From NCBI RefSeq assembly GCF_900105325.1, contig NZ_FNSU01000003.1, positions 1,612,001-1,676,000 on the forward strand: a stretch of DNA of 64,000 nucleotides. Direction: 5' to 3'. The notes below the pieces were generated by a model. That model saw only the letters and a program-made list of their open reading frames with translations. It was not told the origin of the DNA and did no database searches. Both the position numbers and the translations under genes were made by a program. Positions 34,788 through 42,598 of this stretch are shown here, piece after piece; position 1 is the stretch's first letter, and each line of letters begins with the position of its first letter. This DNA comes from Pseudomonas marginalis (GTDB lineage Bacteria > Pseudomonadota > Gammaproteobacteria > Pseudomonadales > Pseudomonadaceae).

Positions 34788-36788
34788 TCAGTGCGCAGCG
34801 GCCAGTGCCAGCACTTCATCGCACTTGGGACAGAACTCATGCTCACCGGCGAGGTAACCGTGCACCGGGCAGATCGAGAACGTCGGGGTGATCGTCAGGT
34901 ACGGCAAACGGAAACGCCCCAACGCCTTGCGCACCAGTTGCTTGCAGGCCTGGGTCGAGGAAATCTGCTCGGCCATGTACAGGTGCAACACGGTGCCGCC
35001 GGTGTACTTGCATTGCAGTTCGTCTTGCAGCTCCAGGGCTTCGAAGGGGTCTTGGGTAAAGCCCACCGGCAGTTGCGAGGAGTTGGTGTAGTACGGCGCG
35101 ACGTCGCTGCCGGCCTGCAGGATGTCCGGGTAGCGCTTGCGGTCTTCCTTGGCGAAGCGGTAGGTGGTGCCTTCCGCCGGGGTGGCTTCGAGGTTGTAGA
35201 GGTGGCCGGTGTCTTCCTGGAAGCGCAGCAACGTAGCGCGCACATGGTCGAGCAGCTTGAGGGCAAATGCGCGGCCTTCCTCGGTGTGCATGCCCTGCTC
35301 GTCGCCGGTGAAATTGCGCAGCATCTCGTGCATGCCGTTGAGGCCGATGGTGGAGAAGTGATTGCGCAAGGTGCCGAGGTAACGCTTGGTGTACGGGTAC
35401 AAACCGGCGTCCATATGGTGCTGGATCACCTTGCGCTTGACCTCCAGGCTTTCCATGGCCATGTCCATCAGGCTGTCCAGGCGTTGCAACAGGCCCGAGG
35501 TGTCGCCCTTGAACAGGTAGCCGAGGCGCGCGCAGTTGATCGTCACCACGCCCAGGCTGCCGGTCTGCTCCGCCGAACCGAACAACCCACCGCCGCGCTT
35601 GAGCAGCTCGCGCACGTCCAATTGCAGGCGGCAGCACATCGAGCGCACCTGGTTGGGTTGCATATCGGAATTGAGGAAGTTCTGGAAATACGGCAGGCCG
35701 TAGCGCGCGGTCATCTCGAACAGGCGGTCGGCGTTCTCGCTGTCCCAGGGGAAATCGTGGGTGATGTTGTAGGTGGGAATCGGGAAGGTGAAGACCCGGC
35801 CCTTGGCATCGCCGGCCTGCATCACTTCGATGTAGGCGCGGTTGATCAGCTCCATTTCCGCTTGCAGGTCGCCATAGGCAAACGGCATTTCCTCACCACC
35901 GATCACCGGCACCTGCTCGCGCAGATCCTCCGGGCACACCCAGTCGAAGGTCAGGTTGGTAAACGGCGTCTGAGTGCCCCAGCGCGACGGCACGTTGAGG
36001 TTGTAGATGAACTCCTGCACCGCCTGGCGCACCTCGGCGTAACTCAGTTGGTCCTTGCGCACATAGGGCGCCAGGTAGGTATCGAACGAGCTGAACGCCT
36101 GGGCGCCGGCCCATTCGTTTTGCAGGGTGCCGAGGAAGTTGACCATCTGCCCCAGGGCGCTGCTCAAGTGCTTGGGCGGCCCCGCTTCGACACGGCCCGG
36201 CACGCCATTGAGGCCTTCGTGCAGCAGCGAACGCAGCGACCAGCCGGCGCAATACCCGGCGAGCATGTCGAGGTCATGGATATGCAAATCCGCCTCACGG
36301 TGCGCGCGGCCGATCTGCTGGCTGTAGACCTCGTCGAGCCAGTAATTGGCGGTGACCTTGCCCGACACGTTCAACACCAGCCCCCCCAGGGAGTAGCCCT
36401 GGTTGGCATTGGCTTGCACGCGCCAGTCTTCGCGGTCGAGGTATTCGTTCATCGAGGTGGCGACTTCCACCAGGGTCTTGCGGTCGCGACGCAGGCGGCC
36501 GTGTTGTTCGCGGTAGACGATATAGGCGCGCATGGAGAGGAAGTAGCCGGCGTCCATCAGCACGCGTTCGACGCTGTCCTGGATTTGTTCGACGTCCAGG
36601 CGTTCGATGCCCCTCAGGCGGGCCAGGACAGCGCCCAGTAACAGGTCGACGTCGGCCTCCTGGTACTCGCCGGTAGCGGTACCGGCGGCGGTCAGGGCGT
36701 GGTGGATTTTTTCGGCGTTGAAGGGGACCAGGCTGCCGTCGCGTTTGTGTAGGCGGGTGCTGACCAGCGGGGTGAGCGTGTTTTGCAT
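34788..36788 (-). CDS. nrdD: Anaerobic ribonucleoside-triphosphate reductase large chain, lacking the glycyl-radical tail
   Basis: ATG 36788 gives 666 residues. It has an N-terminal ATP-cone (residues about 5-95), the barrel domain with thiyl/active-site cysteines (RSMCCRLQLDVREL near 385; VVTINCARLGYLF near 425) and ends TFSICPVHGYLAGEHEFCPKC DEVLALAAAH. In the usual one-chain class III enzyme the CPKC zinc half-site is followed by the RVxGY radical motif; here the chain stops and that motif is in the next small gene. The enzyme makes dNTPs without oxygen. Upstream lie two NrdR-type boxes and an ANR-type box. Confidence 0.9.
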   Translation of the reverse strand: MQNTLTPLVSTRLHKRDGSLVPFNAEKIHHALTAAGTATGEYQEADVDLLLGAVLARLRGIERLDVEQIQDSVERVLMDAGYFLSMRAYIVYREQHGRLRRDRKTLVEVATSMNEYLDREDWRVQANANQGYSLGGLVLNVSGKVTANYWLDEVYSQQIGRAHREADLHIHDLDMLAGYCAGWSLRSLLHEGLNGVPGRVEAGPPKHLSSALGQMVNFLGTLQNEWAGAQAFSSFDTYLAPYVRKDQLSYAEVRQAVQEFIYNLNVPSRWGTQTPFTNLTFDWVCPEDLREQVPVIGGEEMPFAYGDLQAEMELINRAYIEVMQAGDAKGRVFTFPIPTYNITHDFPWDSENADRLFEMTARYGLPYFQNFLNSDMQPNQVRSMCCRLQLDVRELLKRGGGLFGSAEQTGSLGVVTINCARLGYLFKGDTSGLLQRLDSLMDMAMESLEVKRKVIQHHMDAGLYPYTKRYLGTLRNHFSTIGLNGMHEMLRNFTGDEQGMHTEEGRAFALKLLDHVRATLLRFQEDTGHLYNLEATPAEGTTYRFAKEDRKRYPDILQAGSDVAPYYTNSSQLPVGFTQDPFEALELQDELQCKYTGGTVLHLYMAEQISSTQACKQLVRKALGRFRLPYLTITPTFSICPVHGYLAGEHEFCPKCDEVLALAAAH

Positions 36789-36802
36789 TTTCCGGGCTCC
36801 AG

Positions 36803-36818
36803 GCACTACATGTAGATA
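36803..36818 (-). promoter_or_regulatory. NrdR box candidate 1
   Basis: Imperfect palindrome around CTACATGTAG (centre 36810.5), like the NrdR consensus ACACWATATWTWGTGT. Its centre is 31 bp from box 2, three helical turns, the spacing expected for NrdR box pairs. Confidence 0.6.
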
Positions 36819-36833
36819 TTTTTAGGTTTACAG

Positions 36834-36849
36834 ACACAATATGCAGTGA
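36834..36849 (-). promoter_or_regulatory. NrdR box candidate 2
   Basis: ACACAATATGCAGTGA, centre 36841.5, partner of box 1. Confidence 0.6.
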
Positions 36850-36876
36850 GGTTACGGAGAATGGGGTGGGGGTCCC

Positions 36877-36890
36877 TTGATCGGGGTCAA
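36877..36890 (-). promoter_or_regulatory. ANR/DNR box upstream of nrdD
   Basis: TTGATCGGGGTCAA against the consensus TTGAT-N4-ATCAA (one mismatch). It lies 89 bp before the nrdD start, beyond both NrdR boxes. Confidence 0.7.
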
Positions 36891-36904
36891 GCTTTTTTGA
36901 TTGG

Positions 36905-37680
36905 GTACATATCCGTTATTTAGGTAACGGCGGCTTAGGGTTCCGCCCTTACGGCGGGTCACTTTTGGAAAAGAGCCCCAAAAGTAACCAAAAGGGCTCT
37001 TGCCCCAACACTCGGCACCTCGCCTAGGCTCGGTGTGCCCTCACTCCGGCTTGAATCCGTGGGCCGCCGTCATGGGCCATCCCTGGCCCAGGACGGCTAA
37101 CCCGGCGTCCTGCCGGGTTACCCACGGATTCAAGCCTGCGTTCGGCCAGCGTGTTTGACGGGGCGCCTAGGATCAAGATCAAAAGCCAGAGCAAAAGCAG
37201 AGCAAAAGCAGGCTGAGGTCTACCTGCTGGATGGAGATCCAAATGTGGGAGGGGGCTTGCCCCCGATAGCGGTGAGTCAGTCAACCCAAGTATCACTGAC
37301 CCACCCTCATCGGGGGCAAGTCGAATCGTCGCACCGCCCCTCCCACATTTTTAACCCAGTACACCAGACCCGACTCCGGTCGGCTCTAAGGCCGCCGCGC
37401 TTTGGCTCTTGATCTAAAATCGCCCCGTCAAACACGCTGGCCGAACGCAGGCTTTGGAGCGTGGGTAACCCGGCAGGACGCCGGGTTAGCCGCGCTGGGC
37501 CATGGATGGCCCATCGCGGCGGCCCACGCTCCAAAGCCGGAGTGAGGGCACACCGAGCCTAGGCGAGGTGCCGAGTGTTGGGGCGAGGACCTTTTGGTTA
37601 CTTTTGGGTCCCTCCAAAAGTGACCCGCTGTAAGAGCGGAACCCTAAGTAGCCGTTACCGAAGAAACGGATATGTACTCA
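36905..37680. repeat. Large two-armed inverted element, copy 3 (complete)
   Basis: Fills the gap between nrdD and moaA. Left arm about 36905-37175, REPIN 37242-37349, right arm about 37410-37680. The outer hairpin flank is CTCACTCCGGC on the left and its exact complement GCCGGAGTGAG on the right, a change from the CGAACGCAGGC type of other copies made on both sides. Confidence 0.85.
37242..37349. repeat. Central REPIN of element copy 3 (ordinary left, extended right half)
   Basis: Left half is ordinary GTGGGAGGGGGCTTGCCCCC; the right half ends CGTCGCACCGCCCCTCCCAC, the extended variant: the mirror image of the arrangement in copy 1. Confidence 0.8.
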
Positions 37681-37713
37681 ATACCACACCACCCCACACA
37701 CCCCTCACCCCCC

Positions 37714-38700
37714 TCACCCCCCACTCATATTCATAAACCGCACCACCTGCACCTCCCCCGCCCCACTGAAATCATGCCGCAACGGCTTGCCCTTCAACCC
37801 CCTGTGCAACGCCTCGACCAACGGCCCATCCTCCAACGGATAGCGCCGTAACAACGCGCGAAAATCCAGCGCATCCTCCTGCCCCAGGCACAACAGCAAC
37901 TGCCCTTCCACCGTCATCCGTACCCGATTACAACTGCCACAGAAATTATGGGAATTAGGCGAAATAAACCCCACCCGCGTCCCAGGATGCCCCGCCAATC
38001 GCACATACCGCGCCGGCCCGCCGCTGTTCTCGGTGCTATCGATCAGCCCATGCTCACGGGCAATCACCGCCCGTACTTCATCGCTGGAGCAGAACGTCTC
38101 CCCCCGCGATCGCCCCACGTCCCCCAGGGGCATTTCCTCGATAAAACTGATGTCGATCCCCTGGTCGATGGCGTACCGCACCAACGCCGGGACCTCGTCA
38201 AAGTTGCGCCCCTTCATTACCACGCAGTTGAGCTTGACCCGCTCGAACCCCGCATCCCGCGCGGCCTCGATACCGTCCAGCACCTGGCGCAGATCACCGT
38301 TGCGAGTGATCCCACGAAAGCGCTGCGCATCCAGGCTGTCGAGGCTGATGTTCATGCGCTTGACCCCCGCCTCCACCAACGGCCGCGCCAGTCGCGCCAA
38401 CTGCGAGCCATTGCTGGTCATCACCAGTTCACGCAAGCCCGGCAGTGCCGCGATGTTGCGGCACAGCCCGACAATGCCCGGGCGAATCAGCGGCTCGCCC
38501 CCGGTGAGGCGGATCTTGCGCACGCCCTGCCCCACGAACAGCGCGGCCAGGCGTTGCAGTTCTTCCAGGGTCAACACCTGCTGGCGCGGCAGGAATGTCA
38601 TGTTTTTCGCCATGCAGTACACACAGCGAAAATCGCAACGGTCGGTCACCGACAAACGCAGGTAATCGATCGAACGGCCCACCCCATCCACCAGGCTCAT
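37714..38700 (-). CDS. moaA: GTP 3',8-cyclase MoaA
   Basis: A 328-residue radical SAM enzyme with the N-terminal cluster C22-DFR-C26-VY-C29, a C-terminal cluster (NFCGSCNRVR then LLLCLGQ) and the activity-essential C-terminal Gly-Gly (FMNMSGG). It makes the first intermediate of molybdenum cofactor from GTP. It lies one base beyond the PpiC-type gene at the end of the nar operon, so cofactor supply is tied to nitrate reductase production. Confidence 0.93.
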   Translation of the reverse strand: MSLVDGVGRSIDYLRLSVTDRCDFRCVYCMAKNMTFLPRQQVLTLEELQRLAALFVGQGVRKIRLTGGEPLIRPGIVGLCRNIAALPGLRELVMTSNGSQLARLARPLVEAGVKRMNISLDSLDAQRFRGITRNGDLRQVLDGIEAARDAGFERVKLNCVVMKGRNFDEVPALVRYAIDQGIDISFIEEMPLGDVGRSRGETFCSSDEVRAVIAREHGLIDSTENSGGPARYVRLAGHPGTRVGFISPNSHNFCGSCNRVRMTVEGQLLLCLGQEDALDFRALLRRYPLEDGPLVEALHRGLKGKPLRHDFSGAGEVQVVRFMNMSGG

Positions 38701-38701
38701 G

Positions 38702-39616
38702 TCACTGCACCAACGGTGAGTCGGCGCCCTGCAGCGCGATGCCGCGGATGTCCGCCGCGCCGATCAGGGTTTGCAGGTACTGCACCAATGCCTTCTGCCA
38801 CACCCCTTGCTGCAACTGGGTGCGAATCGCGACGGCTACCGCTTCATACGGCAACGGCTGGCCTTCGATACGCTGGTCGACGCTGATCACGTGCCAGCCA
38901 TAACGGCTCTCCAGCGGCTTGGCGGCCAGGCCCGGGGCCAGGGTGAACAACTGGCGCTCCAACTCCGGCACGGTCTGGCCTTTGCTCACCTGGCCCAGCG
39001 AACCACCCTGTGCTTTGGACGGGCAGGCCGAGTACTTGAGCGCCAGTTCGGCAAACTGGCCCGGATGTTCTTCCAGGCTCAGCAGCAGGACTTCAGCCTG
39101 GGTGTGCGCCAGGTGGCGCGCCTCGGCGTCGTCCGGCGCGCACTCGAGCAGGATATGCCGCACCGCCAGCAACGGCGCGCTGTGAAAGCGCCCACGGTTG
39201 TTCTCGAAGTAGCGCACGCAGGTGGCTTCGTCGCAGTCGGGCACCGTCACCTCACGCTCCAGCAGCAGGCGCGTGGCGGCTTCTTCTTCGTTCTCGCCGG
39301 CGGCGATTTCCACCGCCAGGCCCAGCTCGGCGATCCGCTGTTGCAACAGCTCGCGGATCACCAGCGCGCGGGCGGCCAGGTACACCGCTTCCTCGCGGCT
39401 GGCGGCCGGGTGGTATTGCAACTCCAGGGCCATGGCCTCGGGCGTGACCGCCACGCCGTTGACGCTGATGATCGGCCATTCCTGTTCACTGCTGGCGATT
39501 AACTCCGGCGCCTTGATTTCCTCGAAAGAAGCCTGGGCCATCACCGGTTCCTTGGCCGACGAGCCGCAACCACCGCTGCCGCCGTTATCGCCACCACATC
39601 CGCATCCTGTAGTCAT
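38702..39616 (-). CDS. PpiC-type peptidyl-prolyl isomerase of the nar operon (NifM-like)
   Basis: ATG 39616 (GAGGAG upstream) gives 304 residues. The C-terminal half holds a parvulin domain (VRHILLECAPDDAEARHLA, LALKYSACPSKAQGGSLGQV, FTLAPGLAAKPLESRYGWHV). The N-terminus is an unusual Cys/Gly-rich stretch (TTGCGCGGDNGGSGGCGSSA). No signal peptide is seen, so it is probably cytoplasmic, helping nitrate reductase folding; this is inference from position after narI. A homologue lies in the same place in P. aeruginosa as I recall it. Confidence 0.85.
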   Translation of the reverse strand: MTTGCGCGGDNGGSGGCGSSAKEPVMAQASFEEIKAPELIASSEQEWPIISVNGVAVTPEAMALELQYHPAASREEAVYLAARALVIRELLQQRIAELGLAVEIAAGENEEEAATRLLLEREVTVPDCDEATCVRYFENNRGRFHSAPLLAVRHILLECAPDDAEARHLAHTQAEVLLLSLEEHPGQFAELALKYSACPSKAQGGSLGQVSKGQTVPELERQLFTLAPGLAAKPLESRYGWHVISVDQRIEGQPLPYEAVAVAIRTQLQQGVWQKALVQYLQTLIGAADIRGIALQGADSPLVQ

Positions 39617-39626
39617 GACGTTCTCC

Positions 39627-40307
39627 TCAATACTTCTGCCGCACGATTTGATAACGACGCCCCAGGTACCAGATCGGCGCGCTGACCATGTGCACCAAGC
39701 GGGTAAACGGGAACAGCACAAACAGGGTCAAGCCCAGCGCCACGTGGGCCTTGTAGATCAGCGACACCGGCGCAATCGACTCGGCCGCTTCCACCGGCCG
39801 CAACAGCACCACGTTCTGCGCCCAGTCGGCGAGCATCACCATCACCGAGCCGTCCATATGCCCGGTGGACGCGACGATGGTCAGCAGGCCCAGCAGCAAC
39901 TGCGCGAGCAGCACCAACAGGATCAGGATGTCCGACGGGCTCGAGGTCGCCCGCACGCGCGGATCGCCCAGGCGACGCTTGACCAGCATCAGCAGGCCCA
40001 CCAGGCACAGCAGGCCGAAGAAGCCGCCCGAGACCATCGCCAGCAACTGCTTGTTCTCAGTGCTGATCACATGGTGGTAAACCGACGCCGGGGTCAGCAG
40101 GCCGACAAAATGCCCGGCCAGCACGAACAGCACGCCGATGTGGAAAAAGTTGCTCGCCACGCGCATGCCCCGGTTGTTGAGCATCTGGCTGGAACCGGCC
40201 TTCCAGGTGTACTGCGACAGGTCGAACCGCGCCCAACTGCCCAACAGGCAGATCGCCAGGGCCACATAGGGGTACACCCCGAATACCAGCAAATTCCACT
40301 TAGACAT
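39627..40307 (-). CDS. narI: Respiratory nitrate reductase gamma subunit NarI
   Basis: A 226-residue membrane cytochrome b with five helices. Start ATG 40307 (MSKWNLLVFGVYPYVA) overlaps the end of narJ by 8 bp. Haem-ligand histidines are visible in FFHIGVLFVLAGHFVG and in KAHVALGL and TRLVHMVSAP. It oxidises quinol on the periplasmic side and passes electrons to NarH. Confidence 0.94.
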   Translation of the reverse strand: MSKWNLLVFGVYPYVALAICLLGSWARFDLSQYTWKAGSSQMLNNRGMRVASNFFHIGVLFVLAGHFVGLLTPASVYHHVISTENKQLLAMVSGGFFGLLCLVGLLMLVKRRLGDPRVRATSSPSDILILLVLLAQLLLGLLTIVASTGHMDGSVMVMLADWAQNVVLLRPVEAAESIAPVSLIYKAHVALGLTLFVLFPFTRLVHMVSAPIWYLGRRYQIVRQKY

Positions 40308-41055
40308 TACCCACCTCCCCGGCGGGCGCTGCGGCCCGGCCTTCTTGCTGAAAATCCACCCAATGCAACGGCACCGCGCTTTCTTCGCGGGCCTTGCCGG
40401 GGGCGTTTGGCATCGAGCCGCAGCGGTCCTGTTGCTCAGCCTGCATAAAGTCCACCGCCTCCTCTTCCCAGATTTTGTCCAGGGCTTCGAGGGAGTCGTC
40501 CCGCGGTTCGGCGGCGACCTGGGCGCGCAGTTCGGCCACGGCCTGGTGCGGCTCGGCGCCGGCAATCTGCAACAACGCACGGAAGCAACTGGCATAGCCG
40601 CTCTCACGCTCGTCCAGACGCGCAGCGAGCAAGGCCAGCAGGTGCGCCACATCCGCCAGGCCCTCGCGGGCCTCGATGTCTTCGCGGGTGGACAGGAACT
40701 CCAGGTACAACGGGATGTAGTCCGGCAGCTCCTTGACGCCGATGGCAAACCCGGCTTCTTCGTACTGGGCCATCATGTCGACCATGGCCTGGCCACGGTC
40801 GCGGGACTCGCCGTGCACGTGTTCGAACAACAACAGCGACAGCGAACGGCCCCGGCCAAACAGCGCGCCGTAGTGTTCCTGGCCGTCCATCAGGTCATTG
40901 GCGCAGATCAGTTCCAGCAGCTCGAACAACGCACCGCGCTGCTTGGGGCTGATTTCCCGGGATTCGAGAATCGCCTGTTCCAGTTCGTCGCGACCGTTCA
41001 CCAAGGTTTCAGTGGGGTAGTCCAGCAGCAACGAAATCACTTTAAGAATGCGCAT
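40300..41055 (-). CDS. narJ: Nitrate reductase molybdenum cofactor assembly chaperone NarJ
   Basis: A 251-residue helical TorD/NarJ-family chaperone (MRILKVISLLLDYPTETL; LLLFEHVHGESRDRGQAMVD; DYIPLYLEFLS). It binds the NarG N-terminus and supports cofactor insertion before membrane attachment. It sits 3 bp after narH and overlaps narI. Confidence 0.93.
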   Translation of the reverse strand: MRILKVISLLLDYPTETLVNGRDELEQAILESREISPKQRGALFELLELICANDLMDGQEHYGALFGRGRSLSLLLFEHVHGESRDRGQAMVDMMAQYEEAGFAIGVKELPDYIPLYLEFLSTREDIEAREGLADVAHLLALLAARLDERESGYASCFRALLQIAGAEPHQAVAELRAQVAAEPRDDSLEALDKIWEEEAVDFMQAEQQDRCGSMPNAPGKAREESAVPLHWVDFQQEGRAAAPAGEVGNV

Positions 41056-41058
41056 GGC

Positions 41059-42597
41059 TCAGTCCTCCCAGATCTGGACGGTTTTCAGCACGTCACGGCG
41101 GTTGGCTTTCTTGGCGCCGAACATGTTGGTGTCGGAGCTGCCGCTGCAACCGCTGCCGAAGCTGAAACCACAGCCGGAGTGTTCGGCGAACGCGTCGCTC
41201 ATGGCGTCTTCACGGTGGGCGCTCGGTACCACGAAGCGGTCTTCGTAGTTGGCGATGGCCAGGTAGCGGTACATCTCTTCCACCTGTTCAACGCTCAGGC
41301 CGACGTCTTCGAGCACTTGCAGGTCCTGTACGCCATCGACTTGCTGGGAGCGTTTGTAGGCGCGCATCGCCAACAGGCGCTTGAGTGCACGCTTGACCGG
41401 TTTTTCATCGCCGGCGGTGAGCATGTTGGCCAGGTAGCGCAGGGGGATGCGCAGGCTGTCCACATCCGGGATCACCCCGTTCATGCCCACGGTGCCGGCC
41501 GCGGCGGCGTTCTGGATCGGCGACAGCGGCGGCACGTACCAGACCATCGGCAAAGTGCGGTATTCCGGGTGCAGCGGCAGTGCCAACTTCCAGTCGACGG
41601 CCATTTTGTACACCGGCGAACGCTGGGCCGAGTCGATCACCGACTGCGGCACGCCATCGGCCAGGGCCTGACGAATCACCGCCGGGTCATTCGGGTCGAG
41701 GAAAATTTCCAGTTGCTTCTCGTACAGGTCCTGCTCGTTGGCGGTGCTGGCCACTTCGCTGATGCGGTCGGCGTCGTACAGCAGCACACCGAGGTAGCGA
41801 ATCCGACCCACGCAGGTTTCGGCGCACACGGTCGGCATACCGGCTTCGATACGCGGGTAGCAGAAGATGCACTTCTCGGACTTGCCGCTCTTCCAGTTGA
41901 AGTAGATTTTCTTGTACGGGCAGCCGCTGATGCACATGCGCCAGCCCCGGCATTTCTCCTGGTCGATCAGCACGATGCCGTCTTCTTCACGCTTGTAGAT
42001 CGCACCGCTCGGGCAGGATGCCGCACACGCCGGGTTGAGGCAGTGCTCGCACAGGCGCGGCAGGTACATCATGAAGGTGTTTTCGTACTCGCCATAAATG
42101 TCGGCCTGGATCTGGTCGAAGTTTTTGTCCTTGCGGCGCTTGGCGAATTCGGTACCGAGGATTTCCTCCCAGTTCGGGCCCCACTCGATCTTTTCCATGC
42201 GCTTGCCGGACACCAGCGAACGCGGGCGTGCGGTCGGCTGGTGCTCGCCCAATGGCGCGGTGTGCAGGTGCTGATAGTCGAAGTCGAACGGCTCGTAGTA
42301 GTCGTCCAGGCTCGGCAGGTCGGGGTTGGCAAAGATGTTCGCCAACACACGGAACTTGCCGCCGATGCGTGGGTTGATCGAGCCGTTGGCGTTGCGCACC
42401 CAGCCGCCCTTCCACTTGTCCTGGTTTTCCCACTCTTTGGGGTAGCCGATGCCGGGCTTGGACTCGACGTTGTTGAACCAGGCGTATTCCATGCCTTCAC
42501 GGCTGGTCCACACGTTCTTGCAGGTGATGGAACAGGTGTGGCAGCCGATGCATTTGTCCAGGTTGAGGACCATGCCGATCTGTGAGCGAATTTTCAT
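41059..42597 (-). CDS. narH: Respiratory nitrate reductase beta subunit NarH
   Basis: A 512-residue iron-sulfur protein. Four cysteine groups are visible: CIGCHTCSITC near residue 16; CEHCLNPACAASCPSGAIY near 185; CRGWRMCISGCPYKKI, in which Trp replaces one Cys as for the [3Fe-4S] cluster; and CIFCYPR with VCAETC. It relays electrons from NarI to NarG. The start ATG is one base after the narG stop. The C-terminal region has a Gly/Cys-rich segment (SGCGFSFGSGCSGSSD). Confidence 0.95.
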   Translation of the reverse strand: MKIRSQIGMVLNLDKCIGCHTCSITCKNVWTSREGMEYAWFNNVESKPGIGYPKEWENQDKWKGGWVRNANGSINPRIGGKFRVLANIFANPDLPSLDDYYEPFDFDYQHLHTAPLGEHQPTARPRSLVSGKRMEKIEWGPNWEEILGTEFAKRRKDKNFDQIQADIYGEYENTFMMYLPRLCEHCLNPACAASCPSGAIYKREEDGIVLIDQEKCRGWRMCISGCPYKKIYFNWKSGKSEKCIFCYPRIEAGMPTVCAETCVGRIRYLGVLLYDADRISEVASTANEQDLYEKQLEIFLDPNDPAVIRQALADGVPQSVIDSAQRSPVYKMAVDWKLALPLHPEYRTLPMVWYVPPLSPIQNAAAAGTVGMNGVIPDVDSLRIPLRYLANMLTAGDEKPVKRALKRLLAMRAYKRSQQVDGVQDLQVLEDVGLSVEQVEEMYRYLAIANYEDRFVVPSAHREDAMSDAFAEHSGCGFSFGSGCSGSSDTNMFGAKKANRRDVLKTVQIWED

Positions 42598-42598
42598 C

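Noticed and set aside
38702..39721. Longer start for the PpiC-type protein at 39721
   Set aside because: The extra 35 residues overlap the end of narI and lack a ribosome site, whereas ATG 39616 has GAGGAG at normal spacing.
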